Shown here in pieces: positions 20,248-30,539 of a stretch of DNA of 58,283 bases. Source of the stretch: Marinobacterium rhizophilum DSM 18822 (lineage in GTDB: Bacteria > Pseudomonadota > Gammaproteobacteria > Pseudomonadales > Balneatricaceae); contig NZ_KB899119.1 of assembly GCF_000378045.1 (NCBI RefSeq), positions 1-58,283 on the forward strand, given 5' to 3'. Each line of letters begins with the position of its first letter. The first letter of the stretch is position 1. The notes beneath the pieces were generated by a model. The model saw nothing but the letters and a program-made list of their open reading frames with translations, did no database searches and was not told where the DNA came from. The position numbers were made by a program, and so were the translations under genes.

Positions 20248-21123
20248 TCAGGGTCCCGTCGGCTTGGACAGATACTTGAAGAAGTCGCTGTCAGGCTTGA
20301 GCAACAGGACATCCCCACCGTCTCCGCCAAACGACGCCTTGTAGGCCGTCAGACTGCGGTAGAACGAGTAGAACTCCGGATCCTGACTATATGCTCCGGC
20401 ATACACACTGGCGGCGGATGCATCACCCTCACCGCGTGTTTCTTCCGCTTCACGATAGGCATTCGCCTTCACGACGGTAACCTGACGATCCGCATCGGCC
20501 CGAATACCCTCAGCCAGCTCCTTGCCTCGCGAGCGCAACTCACGCGCTTCACGCTCACGCTCGGTACGCATGCGCTGATACACCGACTCAGACACTTCAG
20601 GCGGCAGCTCCACACGCTTGACCCGCACATCAATGACATTGATGCCGAGCTCGTCCTGCGCGACCTGACTGAGCTGCTGAATCACCTCTGTCATCAGCTC
20701 CTCACGCTCGCCCGACACCACCTGGTTAAGCGTGCGCGCACCGAACTGGTTACGCAGCTCGTTCTCTACCCGGGTCGCCAGTACGTCACCGGCACGGAAC
20801 TCGTCACCCGAGGTCGCCGTATAGTACTTGCCAACATCCTGGATACGCCACTTGATAAAGGCATCCACCACCAGACGCTTTTTCTCCAGCGTCAGGAAGG
20901 ACTGCGGACGCGCATCGAGCGTCAGCAAACGGCCATCAAACTTGCGCACCACGTTGACGAAAGGCACTTTGAAGTGCAAACCGGGACTCACATCATTATT
21001 GACGATCTCACCGAAGCGCAGCAGTACAGCACGCTCGGTTTCACTGATGATGTAGACCGACTTGGACCCCACCATAAACACCAGCAACAACAGTACCAGT
21101 ACAAGCATTGATCTAGGCTTCAT
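20248..21123 (-). CDS. hflC: membrane protease modulator HflC
   Basis: SPFH/prohibitin-family protein that with HflK forms a cage around FtsH in the inner membrane. N-terminal transmembrane helix (about residues 5-22), then SPFH domain (SETERAVLLRFGEIV) and coiled coil. 291 residues. Overlaps hflK by one base. Confidence 0.94.
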   Translation of the reverse strand: MKPRSMLVLVLLLLVFMVGSKSVYIISETERAVLLRFGEIVNNDVSPGLHFKVPFVNVVRKFDGRLLTLDARPQSFLTLEKKRLVVDAFIKWRIQDVGKYYTATSGDEFRAGDVLATRVENELRNQFGARTLNQVVSGEREELMTEVIQQLSQVAQDELGINVIDVRVKRVELPPEVSESVYQRMRTEREREARELRSRGKELAEGIRADADRQVTVVKANAYREAEETRGEGDASAASVYAGAYSQDPEFYSFYRSLTAYKASFGGDGGDVLLLKPDSDFFKYLSKPTGP

Positions 21124-22316
21124 TACCGGCCCTCCCGACGCGTAGTGGTACCCTGGCGTACACGCAGCTCATCAGCCACCTTGTCGGCCAGGTCCTTCAG
21201 ACCCTGATCATCCAGGCGTACACCGCGATTCATCTCGCGACGCTCAGTGCTGTTCTGCATCAACTTATCCAGCGGCAGATACATCATGTTATTCCCACCC
21301 TCAACGTCGATCAGGACTTTCGGGTTGTTCTCCATCACAGACTGCATCATGTCCAGATACAGGCGCTCGCGCATGACCAGCGGAGCCTTGCGGTACTCCT
21401 GCAACAGCGCCACAAAACGCTTGGATTCACCATCCGCGCGGGCCAGCACTTCTTCACGATAGGCATTCGCCTCTTCGAGCATGCGCTGAGCTTCACCTCG
21501 CGCCTCAGGCACGATGCCGTTAGCGTAGGACTCGGCCTCGTTCTTGACGCGCTGCTCATCTTCACGCGCCTTGATCACGTCATCGAATGCGTCCTGCACC
21601 TGAGTCGGCGCCTGGGCGCTCTTGACGTTGATCTTGGAGATGCTCAGGCCCGTGGCATAGCTCTGCATGTAGGCCTGCAAACGGTCCAGCACGGAAAAGC
21701 CAAGCGCCTCACGACCTTCGGTCAGTAGCGAGTGCATTTCCGAGCTGCCGACCACCTGGCGCAGCGCAGATTCGGACGCATTCGCCAGACTGCCTTCCGG
21801 ATCACGCACATTCAGGCGATATGCCTTGGGATCGATAATCAGGTACTGAACGGTCACATCGATATCAACAATGTTCTCGTCCTCGGTCAGCATGAGCGCA
21901 CGATGATCGAGTGTACGCACCCGGGTCACGTTGACCTTGGTAACGTCATCAATCATCGGCGGGTTCCACTGCAGACCCGGATTAACCGTTTCGTAGTATT
22001 TACCCAGACGCAGCACCACGCCGCGCTCTTGCTGGTCGACGGTATAGAATCCCATACCCGCCCAACCCAGCACGATCACGACCAGCAACACCCAAAGAAA
22101 GCCGGAGCCGGATGACGCAGAACCGCCACCGCCGCCACCGCCGCCCGTATTTACTTTGCCGAAGATGCTATTCAGCTTGTCCTGCAGTTTGCGCAGAGCC
22201 TCATCGAGATCAGGCGGCCCCTGATCTCCACCACCTCGCGGCCCCCCGCGCTTGTCGCCATTCCAGGGATCATGGTTTTTACCGTCCCCATTCCCGCCGG
22301 GCTCATTCCAAGCCAT
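21123..22316 (-). CDS. hflK: membrane protease modulator HflK
   Basis: Partner of HflC. A Gly-rich cytoplasmic N-terminus (WNEPGGNGDGKNHDPWNG and a run of Gly near residue 60) precedes a transmembrane helix (about 73-93) and the SPFH domain (VDQQERGVVLRLGKY). 397 residues. Confidence 0.94.
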   Translation of the reverse strand: MAWNEPGGNGDGKNHDPWNGDKRGGPRGGGDQGPPDLDEALRKLQDKLNSIFGKVNTGGGGGGGGSASSGSGFLWVLLVVIVLGWAGMGFYTVDQQERGVVLRLGKYYETVNPGLQWNPPMIDDVTKVNVTRVRTLDHRALMLTEDENIVDIDVTVQYLIIDPKAYRLNVRDPEGSLANASESALRQVVGSSEMHSLLTEGREALGFSVLDRLQAYMQSYATGLSISKINVKSAQAPTQVQDAFDDVIKAREDEQRVKNEAESYANGIVPEARGEAQRMLEEANAYREEVLARADGESKRFVALLQEYRKAPLVMRERLYLDMMQSVMENNPKVLIDVEGGNNMMYLPLDKLMQNSTERREMNRGVRLDDQGLKDLADKVADELRVRQGTTTRREGR

Positions 22317-22400
22317 AGTGCTCTCCGTTAGAAAACGCTTGATTCAACTCAAAAAATTGTAGATAGCCACAAAGGCCCACGCAAGCCTGAGTCAACTTTC

Positions 22401-23699
22401 TCAAGACGCAGCCTGCACCAGATAGGACTCAGATGGAATACCGAGTCGACTGAGCAGCCGCAACAAGTCTTTCTTCTGCAATCTGACTTCAACCTGTATC
22501 AGCCCGGAATCATCAACACTTTCACGCAACACCGCATTGAGTGCGTACAGTTGCGCCCGTAGCTGACCGGCACTGGCAGGCAAGCTCAATGTCTGATGAA
22601 AGATGTCATCTGACAAGCGCTCACTCATCGCCTGATACAGCAGCTCACACCCATCCCCCGTGACTGCGGACACCCATACACGCCAGGGCCTGCCTTCATC
22701 ATCGCGATCAATGCGCGCTTCCTGTCCGTCCAGCATGTCGATCTTGTTGTAGACCTCAAGCACCGGCACTTCACTGGCACCGATTTCCTGCAGGACATGC
22801 TTCACCTGCTCGATATGCCCGCCGCGCTCATCGTCATAACAGTCAATGACATGTAACAACAGATCCGCTTCAGATGTTTCCTGCAGCGTTGCACGAAATG
22901 CCTCAACCAGCTTGTGCGGCAAGTGGCGGATAAACCCGACGGTATCAGCCAGGATAGCAGGCCCCACATCCGCCAGTTGAATCTTGCGCAACGTCGGATC
23001 AAGGGTCGCAAACAGCTGATCGGCCACGTAGACGCTGGACTCTGTCAGGCGATTAAACAGTGTCGACTTACCGGCGTTGGTATACCCCACCAGTGAAATC
23101 GTCGGTACTTCGGCACGCTGCCGTGCACGGCGCCCCTGATCACGCTGGCGGCGCACCCGGTCGAGCCGCTTGAGGATGCTTTTCATCCGCGCGCGCAGCA
23201 ACCGACGGTCGGTCTCCAGCTGGGTCTCACCCGGGCCACGCAAACCGATCCCCCCCTTCTGACGCTCAAGGTGGGTCCAGCCGCGCACCAGGCGGGTCGA
23301 CATGTGATCAAGCTGTGCCAGCTCGACCTGCAGCTTGCCTTCATGGGTACGGGCACGCTGAGCAAAGATATCCAGTATCAGGCCGGTTCGATCCAGCACG
23401 CGACACTTTATCTGCTGCTCAATGTTTCGCTCCTGGGCTGGCGACAGGGCATGATTGAAAATAACGATCTCTGCGTCATGCAGATTCACCAGTTCAATCA
23501 ACTCTTCCAGCTTGCCACTGCCGACAAAGAATTTGGAACTCGGCTTGGCACGACTGCCGAGGAGAAACTCCACCGGATCCGCGCCTGCCGAGAGTGCGAG
23601 CTCTTCAAGCTCCTGGGGACTTTCAGCCTTGCTCTCGTCACCGAAATCGATGTGCACGAGAATGGCCTTCTCTCCAGACTTGGGTCGTTCAAAAAACAA
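22401..23699 (-). CDS. hflX: ribosome-associated GTPase HflX
   Basis: GTPase that splits or rescues stalled ribosomes. The N-terminal HflX domain carries NHALSPAQERNIE and GRT-type linker sequences; the G domain has [25 protein letters not shown] and NKID. 432 residues. It is 7 bases downstream of hfq. Confidence 0.95.
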   Translation of the reverse strand: MFFERPKSGEKAILVHIDFGDESKAESPQELEELALSAGADPVEFLLGSRAKPSSKFFVGSGKLEELIELVNLHDAEIVIFNHALSPAQERNIEQQIKCRVLDRTGLILDIFAQRARTHEGKLQVELAQLDHMSTRLVRGWTHLERQKGGIGLRGPGETQLETDRRLLRARMKSILKRLDRVRRQRDQGRRARQRAEVPTISLVGYTNAGKSTLFNRLTESSVYVADQLFATLDPTLRKIQLADVGPAILADTVGFIRHLPHKLVEAFRATLQETSEADLLLHVIDCYDDERGGHIEQVKHVLQEIGASEVPVLEVYNKIDMLDGQEARIDRDDEGRPWRVWVSAVTGDGCELLYQAMSERLSDDIFHQTLSLPASAGQLRAQLYALNAVLRESVDDSGLIQVEVRLQKKDLLRLLSRLGIPSESYLVQAAS

Positions 23700-23706
23700 T
23701 ATGACC

Positions 23707-23946
23707 TCAGTCCGGCTGTTTCTCGTCGGCCTGCGGCAGTTTCACCGGACGGGCAGGAACGACGGTAGATATCGCATGCTTGTAGACCATCTGGCTGACG
23801 GTATTTTTCAGCAGAATGACGAACTGATCGAAGGATTCGATCTGCCCCTGCAGTTTGATACCATTAACCAGAAAAATCGAGACCGGCACACGCTCCTTGC
23901 GCAGAACGTTTAGATAAGGGTCTTGTAAAGACTGCCCTTTTGACAT
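23707..23946 (-). CDS. hfq: RNA chaperone Hfq
   Basis: Sm-like hexameric RNA chaperone for small RNAs. [34 protein letters not shown]... is written here only in part (Sm1), and [14 protein letters not shown] is Sm2. 79 residues, so the flexible C-terminal tail is short as in Pseudomonas rather than long as in E. coli. Ribosome site AAGGAG. Confidence 0.97.
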   Translation of the reverse strand: MSKGQSLQDPYLNVLRKERVPVSIFLVNGIKLQGQIESFDQFVILLKNTVSQMVYKHAISTVVPARPVKLPQADEKQPD

Positions 23947-23968
23947 TGCAAACTCCTTCCAGATAATC

Positions 23969-23996
23969 GTTATAGTTTATGCAGGCCAGGGCTCAA
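23969..23996 (-). promoter_or_regulatory. hfq promoter candidate
   Basis: Minus strand: TTGAGC (23991-23996), 16-base spacer, TATAAC (23969-23974), about 22 bases before the hfq ATG. It would let hfq-hflX-hflK-hflC be expressed apart from miaA. Confidence 0.5.
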
Positions 23997-24067
23997 TCGA
24001 AGTTCCCCTTCAAAGCCCCGCCTTCCGACCGCCATCCACACCCAAGAAATTGCGCGCCAGCCGAACA

Positions 24068-25039
24068 TTATATAATGGCTGACTCCACTAATTTCAAGGC
24101 TTTAGACACCAACTGTCGATCATTCGTCTGTAACCAGTGCAGATCGTTCCAGCTCCGCAGCCAGGTAACCTGGCGTTTTGCCAGTTGTCGGGTCGCTACG
24201 ATACCCTTGAACACCATGGTTTCATAGTCCCAGTGCCCGGCCAGATATTCCCATACTTGCCGGTACCCGACACAGCGTACCGACGGGTGCGACAAGTCCA
24301 GATCACCCCTCGACCAGAGCACGCGTTCGACTTCATCCACCAGCCCAAGTTCCAGCATAATGTGAAAACGTTGCTCAATGCGTCGATGCAGCTCCGCCCG
24401 CTCCGGCGGCATCACCGCAAATGAATGCACCTGATAAGGCAAAACGGTCTGTTCCTGCTCGCGCCACAGCTCGCTCATGGGCCGACCGCTCAACTCAAAA
24501 ACCTCCAGCGCCCGCTGTACGCGCTGGGAGTCATTTGGCTTGAGGCGCGCAGCGGCCTGCGGATCAACCCGGGCAAGACGGCTGTGCATGGCGGGCCACC
24601 CCAGGCGCCGGGCTTCGTCTTCCAGCCGGGCCCGCACCGCGGGATCGGCTTCTGGCATATTGGCGAGCCCCTGCTGCAACGCATTGAAATACATCATGGT
24701 GCCACCCACCAGCAGCGGAATTCGACCCGCCGCAGTGATCGCGGCCATCTCGGCCAGCGCATCCTGACGGAACTCCGCCGCGGAATAGCTCTGCTCCGGA
24801 CCTCGAATGTCTATCAGCCGATGCGGATAACGGCTCAGCTCTTCGGCGGTGGGCTTGGCGGTACCTATGTCCATACCGCGATAAATCAGGGCCGAATCCA
24901 CACTGATAATATCGCAGGGCAGGCGATCACATAACTCCATGGCCAGGGCGGTCTTGCCGGCAGCCGTGGGCCCCATGAGGAAAATAGCCGGTGGCAGGCT
25001 ATCCATTGAAACGGAACTTACTGTCTGACTCTGAGGCAT
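24068..25039 (-). CDS. miaA: tRNA dimethylallyltransferase MiaA
   Basis: Adds the isopentenyl group to A37 of tRNAs. P-loop [26 protein letters not shown] and [15 protein letters not shown] are diagnostic. I start at MPQSQT (323 residues), whose ATG is just beyond the mutL stop with TAGG upstream; M12 (MDSLPPAIF) is an alternative start. Confidence 0.94.
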   Translation of the reverse strand: MPQSQTVSSVSMDSLPPAIFLMGPTAAGKTALAMELCDRLPCDIISVDSALIYRGMDIGTAKPTAEELSRYPHRLIDIRGPEQSYSAAEFRQDALAEMAAITAAGRIPLLVGGTMMYFNALQQGLANMPEADPAVRARLEDEARRLGWPAMHSRLARVDPQAAARLKPNDSQRVQRALEVFELSGRPMSELWREQEQTVLPYQVHSFAVMPPERAELHRRIEQRFHIMLELGLVDEVERVLWSRGDLDLSHPSVRCVGYRQVWEYLAGHWDYETMVFKGIVATRQLAKRQVTWLRSWNDLHWLQTNDRQLVSKALKLVESAII

Positions 25040-25043
25040 TGAC

Positions 25044-26987
25044 CTAGCGCCCCCGCAAGAACAGTTTGTCGAGCTCTGCCAGCGACAGCTGCGTCCAGGT
25101 CGGCCGACCATGGTTGCACTGACCGCTGCGCTCGGTAATTTCCATGTCCCGCAGCAGACCGTTCATCTCGGGAATACTCAGTTGCCGGTTGGCTCGCACA
25201 GCGCCATGACAGGCCATGGTCGCCAGCAGCTCGTTGATATGATTCTCAATACGCTGACTCTGGCCATACGTGATCATGTCGGACAGAACATCCCGAATCA
25301 GCTGTTCAATATTGCCGCGGGCCAGCGACACCGGCACCTGACGCACCACCAGGCTCTCGTCACCCATGCGGGACAACTCAAATCCCAGACGCTGAAACAC
25401 GGCAGCCTGCTCCTCGGCACAATCGGCCTCGCTCTGACTTACTGCCATGCTCAACGGCACCAGTAGCGGCTGAGAGCGCACAACCTCCGTCTCATAGGCC
25501 TGCTTCATGCGCTCGTAAACGATACGCTCGTGAGCCGCGTGCATGTCGACCAGCACCAGCCCCTGCTCATTCTGGGCAAGTATGTAAATGCCGTGCAGAT
25601 GGGCCAGCGCATAACCCAGCGGCGGCGCGACCTCGCCCTGCGCCTGAGCGTTCGCCAGCGCTTGCTGTGCCGCATCCTGCTCACTATTGGCCGGAACATG
25701 CAACGCACCGTAGCCACTGATCTGATCACGCACGACACTGGCCGATGGCCCGCGGTAGCCCCCACCCTGAAAAGCCGCGCCTTGAAAGCCGCCGCCCTGC
25801 TGCGTGGAGGGCGAGTGCGGCGCTCCAGCATCAGCTGACGGCCCCAGGGGCGCCTGACTGAGCGGCATGCGCCCCTGCTCAAAGCTCTGCCCACTCGCCC
25901 CCGGTGCACTCGCAGCCAACTGCCCGGCATCAGGCGACGTGCCGGCAGGCGGTACGGCCCCCTCGGGCCGCACATCGGCAATGACCCGATGCAGGGTACG
26001 GAAGATAAAGTCATGCACCAGCCGGCCTTCGCGAAAGCGCACCTCGTGCTTGGTGGGATGAACGTTCACGTCCACCAGCTTGGGGTCCAGCTCGAGATAG
26101 AGTACAAAGGCCGGATGACGGCCATGAAAGAGCACATCCTGATAGGCCTGGCGTACCGCGTGCGCCACGAGCTTGTCGCGGATAATGCGACCGTTTACAA
26201 AAAAGTACTGCAGGTCGGTCTGGCTGCGCGAAAAAGTCGGCAGGCCCATCCAGCCCCAGAGTCGCAGGCCACTGGCCTCGGCGGTCATGTCCAGCGACAG
26301 GGCCTGGTCGATGAACGCCGGACCACACACCGAGGATATGCGCCGCTCATGATCCTGCTCGGTGCGCGCGGGACGCAACTGATGAATCACACGGCCGTTG
26401 TGACGCAACTGAAACGCCACATCGGATCGGCTCAGGGCCAGTCGCTTGACCACCTCTTCAAGGTGCTTGAATTCCGTCTGCTCGGTGCGCATGAACTTGC
26501 GCCGTGCCGGTGTGTTGAAGAACAGGTCCCGCACCTCGACACAGGTTCCCTGCGGGTGCGCCGCCGGGCTCACCACCGGCTCCATGTCCCGCCCCTCGGT
26601 CTGCACCTGCCAGGCGGTGGATGCGTCACTGCGGCGCGATGTGAGCGTGAGACGGGAGACTGAACTGATACTGGCCAGCGCCTCGCCACGAAAGCCAAGA
26701 CTGCTCACGGCTTCAAGATCCTCGAGTACCAGAATTTTGGAGGTCGCGTGACGACTGAGCGCCAGCGGCAGATCCTGCTCTTCGATGCCACCACCGTTAT
26801 CCCGCAAGCGGATCAGCTTCATGCCGCCCTGCTCAACATCAATCTCGATCTGTGTGGCGCCGGCATCAAGGCTGTTTTCCAGCAACTCCTTGACCACGGA
26901 GGCGGGACGTTCGACCACTTCGCCGGCCGCTATCTGGTTCGCCAGACGCGGCGACAGCAACTGTATTCGTGACATAGATAAATGCAT
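25044..26987 (-). CDS. mutL: DNA mismatch repair protein MutL
   Basis: Mismatch-repair ATPase that couples MutS to the strand-incision machinery. GHKL motifs are [17 protein letters not shown] and [10 protein letters not shown]; the C-terminal dimerisation domain includes [12 protein letters not shown] near the end. A Gly/Pro/Gln-rich linker lies in between (about residues 350-440). 647 residues. The fifth-codon ATG (MSRIQLL) is an equally plausible start. Confidence 0.95.
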   Translation of the reverse strand: MHLSMSRIQLLSPRLANQIAAGEVVERPASVVKELLENSLDAGATQIEIDVEQGGMKLIRLRDNGGGIEEQDLPLALSRHATSKILVLEDLEAVSSLGFRGEALASISSVSRLTLTSRRSDASTAWQVQTEGRDMEPVVSPAAHPQGTCVEVRDLFFNTPARRKFMRTEQTEFKHLEEVVKRLALSRSDVAFQLRHNGRVIHQLRPARTEQDHERRISSVCGPAFIDQALSLDMTAEASGLRLWGWMGLPTFSRSQTDLQYFFVNGRIIRDKLVAHAVRQAYQDVLFHGRHPAFVLYLELDPKLVDVNVHPTKHEVRFREGRLVHDFIFRTLHRVIADVRPEGAVPPAGTSPDAGQLAASAPGASGQSFEQGRMPLSQAPLGPSADAGAPHSPSTQQGGGFQGAAFQGGGYRGPSASVVRDQISGYGALHVPANSEQDAAQQALANAQAQGEVAPPLGYALAHLHGIYILAQNEQGLVLVDMHAAHERIVYERMKQAYETEVVRSQPLLVPLSMAVSQSEADCAEEQAAVFQRLGFELSRMGDESLVVRQVPVSLARGNIEQLIRDVLSDMITYGQSQRIENHINELLATMACHGAVRANRQLSIPEMNGLLRDMEITERSGQCNHGRPTWTQLSLAELDKLFLRGR

Positions 26988-27050
26988 TACCGGTTAGGGA
27001 GCCTCTGGTCAGGCCGCAACAGGCCGCTGCGACCTGATCCTTGCAGCCCC

Positions 27051-28388
27051 TTAGCTTGACGGAATCTTGAGTACCTGGCCAATACGGATCTTGTCACTGG
27101 ACAGGCCATTGGCGGCGCGCAGCGCCGAGAGGGAAACACCGTTACGTGCAGCGATCACCGACAGGGTATCGCCACGGGACACTTTATGCGTGCGGCCAGA
27201 CAGGGCCGCCAGCTGACCGCCATTCTTGCGATGCGCCAGGTGAGTCATGGCCGGCGGCCGGTGCCAGAAGTAGTCCTTAATCCCCTCGGCAATCGCTGCA
27301 GCCATCTGGCTCTGATACTTGCGCGACTTGAGCTTGCGGGCTTCGTCCGGATTGGAAATAAAGCCCGTTTCCACCAGTATCGAGGGGATACCCGGAGACT
27401 TCAGCACCACGAAGCCCGCCTGCTCGACGAACGGCTTGTGCATGCGGGCAAACTTGCCGATGTTCTTGTGCACCCGGTCGGCCACCTGACGGCTGCCTTC
27501 CATGCTGAAGGTCATGGACATATCCAGCAGCACGCCGGCCAGAACCTCATCCTTGTCGTCCAGGCTAACCACGCCGCCAATGGCATCGGCGCTGTTTTCT
27601 TTCTGCGCCAGCCAGCGACCCACTTCACCGGTTGCCCCACGGTCTGAAATGACCCAGACGGAAGCCCCGTTGGCGCGGGAATCCTTGAATGCATCGGCGT
27701 GAATTGACACGAACAGATCGGCGTTATGCTCTCGCGCCAGCTTGGTACGCCCGCGCAGGCTGACATAGTAATCACTCTTGCGCACCATCACGGGCTTGTA
27801 GCCAGGCGTCGACTCCAGGCGCCGGTATACTTCCTTGGCGATGGCGATAACGACATCCTTTTCACGCAGGCCACCGGGCCCGAGGGCACCGGGGTCCTCA
27901 CCGCCGTGACCGGCATCGATCGCCACCACGATATCACGCAGCACCAAAGGCGTGCCCGGCACCTGCGCCGGCTCTTTGATGATGGCAGGCGCAGGCGTAT
28001 CAGCTTCGGTTTTCTGCAGGTCCAGCACCAGCCGGTGCCCATACTGAGCATTGGGCGCCAGCGTAAAGCTGCGAGGCTCTATCTTGCTGTTCAAATCCAG
28101 CACGATGCGCTGGGTTCCGTCGGCCTGGCGCGACTGTCGAATATTGCTGATCGGGCTGTTCTGTATACCCAGCCGATCGAGGTTGGCCTGCAGTCGCGAA
28201 TCATCCATATCGACCACCAGCCGATCCGGGTTCTCCAGGCTGAAGATGTTGTGCTTCACCGGTCCCGAGAGGTCAAACACAAGGCGAGTATGATCCGGTG
28301 CCAGCCAGATGCGCACGTTCTTGATATCAGCCGCCATTACCGGAGTCGCCAGCAGCAGCACTGCCAGCAGCCCGAGAATCCCCTTCAT
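27051..28388 (-). CDS. amiB: N-acetylmuramoyl-L-alanine amidase AmiB/C type with LysM
   Basis: Periplasmic zinc amidase cleaving peptidoglycan stem peptides at division. Signal peptide (MKGILGLLAVLLLATPVMA), AMIN domain, Amidase_3 domain with AIDAGHGGEDPGA, VSIHADAF and VETGFISN, and a C-terminal LysM repeat (VSRGDTLSVIAARNGVSL). Start at the ATG with GAGGGG upstream (445 residues); a GTG seven codons earlier overlaps the tsaE stop. Confidence 0.92.
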   Translation of the reverse strand: MKGILGLLAVLLLATPVMAADIKNVRIWLAPDHTRLVFDLSGPVKHNIFSLENPDRLVVDMDDSRLQANLDRLGIQNSPISNIRQSRQADGTQRIVLDLNSKIEPRSFTLAPNAQYGHRLVLDLQKTEADTPAPAIIKEPAQVPGTPLVLRDIVVAIDAGHGGEDPGALGPGGLREKDVVIAIAKEVYRRLESTPGYKPVMVRKSDYYVSLRGRTKLAREHNADLFVSIHADAFKDSRANGASVWVISDRGATGEVGRWLAQKENSADAIGGVVSLDDKDEVLAGVLLDMSMTFSMEGSRQVADRVHKNIGKFARMHKPFVEQAGFVVLKSPGIPSILVETGFISNPDEARKLKSRKYQSQMAAAIAEGIKDYFWHRPPAMTHLAHRKNGGQLAALSGRTHKVSRGDTLSVIAARNGVSLSALRAANGLSSDKIRIGQVLKIPSS

Positions 28389-28405
28389 CCTGCCCCTCAA
28401 CCGCT

Positions 28406-28897
28406 TCACCCCTGTTTTGCGATCCGGTCATTGTTGGCTAACAATGACGCCAAAATCTGCTGTCCCCGCTGCGTCATGGCCTGAATTTCGATACAGCGCC
28501 CCGGCCCGTCAACCGAGATGCTCACCTGCAAATCGGGCAACGGCAGCCAACCCTCGCCCCGTTGCGGCCACTCGATCAGACAGAGGTCATCGTCCTCGAA
28601 GTAGTCCCTGATCCCCAGATACTCAAGCTCTTCAGGGTCTGCCAGACGGTACAGATCGAAATGATACAACCTGCGCCCCCCCAGATCATAGGGCTCCACC
28701 AAAGTATAGGTCGGACTCTTGACCGATCCATAATGCCCGTAGGCGCGCAAAACCCCGCGGCACAGGGTGGTTTTACCCATCCCCAGGTCTCCTTCGAGGA
28801 AAATCACCCCTCGCCCGGCACAGGCCCGCCCCAGCGCCTCGCCAAAGGCGACCATGGCATTTTCATCAGTGGCACCGTACACAAACCGCTCTGTCAT
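28406..28897 (-). CDS. tsaE: tRNA t6A synthesis ATPase TsaE
   Basis: ATPase partner of TsaB/TsaD in threonylcarbamoyl-A37 formation. The P-loop reads LEGDLGMGKTTLCRG, then KSPTYTLVEPY and FDLYRL. 163 residues. Located between nnrD and amiB as in most gammaproteobacteria. Confidence 0.94.
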   Translation of the reverse strand: MTERFVYGATDENAMVAFGEALGRACAGRGVIFLEGDLGMGKTTLCRGVLRAYGHYGSVKSPTYTLVEPYDLGGRRLYHFDLYRLADPEELEYLGIRDYFEDDDLCLIEWPQRGEGWLPLPDLQVSISVDGPGRCIEIQAMTQRGQQILASLLANNDRIAKQG

Positions 28898-28961
28898 ATC
28901 ATTGATTCGCTCTTAACCCGCCGGTTAGGCAACATGCCGCCTGAACCTGGCAAGGACATCG

Positions 28962-30482
28962 TTATTCGTGAAGCCCGCTTACCAGTGCCTGAATACAGGG
29001 CAGCAGGTCGGTGGGCAACAGGCCGCGCTCACCGTTTTGTGCGGCCTGCAAGTCGCCGGCGCGGGCATGCACGTACACGCCCAGACGCGCTGCATCAACT
29101 GGCTTGAGGCCCTGGGCCCAGAGACCACCGATAATTCCGGCAAGAACATCTCCCATGCCACCCACCGCCATCCCTGGGTTGCCGGCCGCACACAGATGCA
29201 GCGCATCGCCATCACAGCTCAGGCTGCCAGCACCCTTTAGCACCGCCACGCCGCCACAGCTTGCCTGCAATCGTTCAACCGAGACGAACCTGTCCTGATT
29301 GACCGTGGTGACATCATCCGACAGCAGGCGAGCAGCTTCGCCGGGATGCGGCGTCAGTATCCAATTGCCGCGACGCGCACCGCGCAGCCAGTTTTTTTCC
29401 GCCAGCAGGTTCAGGCCATCAGCATCCACCACCATTGGCTTTTCGCTCTGAAGCGCCTGCAGCAACATCTGGTCGCCCCATGCATTGCGCCCCAGCCCCG
29501 GCCCGATCACCAGAATGTCGGCCAGCTCCAGCAGCGGTTCAAGATCCTGGCCGGAACTCACCCCGCGCGCCATCAGCTCCGGCTGGCGGGCAAGCGCTGC
29601 CGAGACATATTCCGGCCGGGTCACCAGGGATACCAGGCCTGCGCCGCTGCGCAGTGCAGCCTGAGCCGCCATGATCGCCGCACCGCCAAAACCCAAGTCA
29701 CCACCGATGACCATGACATGGCCCGAGTCTCCCTTGTGACTGCTGCGCCTGCGGGCACCAAGCGCCTGGGCGACATCCTCTGCCTGGGTGCGAAAGGCGC
29801 TGACCGGCACATCTTCATACACGGCCTCAGGCACCAGCAGACCGTCAAACTCCACCTGACCGGTATAGTCCACCGCCTGATGGGTGAAAAGCCCCTGTTT
29901 GAGACCAATAAAGGTGATGGTCACATCGGCCTGCACCGCAACGCCCAGCACGGCCCCCGTATCACTGCACAGGCCCGAAGGTATATCCACGGCCAGCACC
30001 GGCTGCGGGCTGCGATTGCAGTGCCGGATTGCGCGCTCAACCACACCGCGCACAGGCCCGGCCAGTCCGGTCCCGAGCATGGCATCCACCAGCACCTCAC
30101 CACGCAGCTCGGTATCCGCGGCATAGCCATGCGCCTGCACTCCCAGCGCCTGACACCAGCGCCAGGCCTCCAGCGCCTCCCCCTGCAGCTTCTGCTCGAA
30201 GTCGTCGCCGCCAACGCAGAGCAGCTGCACCGCCAGGCCGCGCTGATGGGCCAGCCCCGCCACGACAAAGCCATCGCCACCATTATTGCCGCTACCGCAA
30301 AGTATGCTCAGCGACTTAATTGCGGGCCAGTGATGCAATAGCGTCGCAAAGGCAGCATGGCCGGCACGCTGCATCAGCTTGAATCCCGCCAGGCCGTATT
30401 GCTCAATGGCGGTCTGATCCAGCGCGCGACTTTGCTCCGCCGTGTATAATGTGGCCGGCAGTTCCGCTCTCATGACAGGCAT
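28962..30482 (-). CDS. nnrD: bifunctional NAD(P)HX epimerase/dehydratase
   Basis: Repairs hydrated NAD(P)H. The N-terminal YjeF epimerase domain has CGSGNNGGDGFVVAG and VDAMLGTGLAGPV. The C-terminal ADP-dependent dehydratase domain has GHVMVIGGDLGFGGA, LTPHPGEAARLL and AVGGMGDVLAG. 506 residues. Ribosome site AAGGAGA before the ATG. First gene of the long minus-strand block. Confidence 0.93.
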   Translation of the reverse strand: MPVMRAELPATLYTAEQSRALDQTAIEQYGLAGFKLMQRAGHAAFATLLHHWPAIKSLSILCGSGNNGGDGFVVAGLAHQRGLAVQLLCVGGDDFEQKLQGEALEAWRWCQALGVQAHGYAADTELRGEVLVDAMLGTGLAGPVRGVVERAIRHCNRSPQPVLAVDIPSGLCSDTGAVLGVAVQADVTITFIGLKQGLFTHQAVDYTGQVEFDGLLVPEAVYEDVPVSAFRTQAEDVAQALGARRRSSHKGDSGHVMVIGGDLGFGGAAIMAAQAALRSGAGLVSLVTRPEYVSAALARQPELMARGVSSGQDLEPLLELADILVIGPGLGRNAWGDQMLLQALQSEKPMVVDADGLNLLAEKNWLRGARRGNWILTPHPGEAARLLSDDVTTVNQDRFVSVERLQASCGGVAVLKGAGSLSCDGDALHLCAAGNPGMAVGGMGDVLAGIIGGLWAQGLKPVDAARLGVYVHARAGDLQAAQNGERGLLPTDLLPCIQALVSGLHE

Positions 30483-30505
30483 AGGTATCTCCTTGAATTG
30501 GCCAC

Positions 30506-30532
30506 ATTATAAAGGATCGTCCGCAGGACGAT
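30506..30532. promoter_or_regulatory. divergent nnrD/queG control region
   Basis: Holds TATAAT on the minus strand (30506-30511) as an nnrD -10 candidate, and a perfect inverted repeat ATCGTCC-GCA-GGACGAT (30516-30532). No good -35 was found. The repeat could be an operator or a 5' hairpin of the queG transcript. Confidence 0.4.
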
Positions 30533-30539
30533 ACACGTC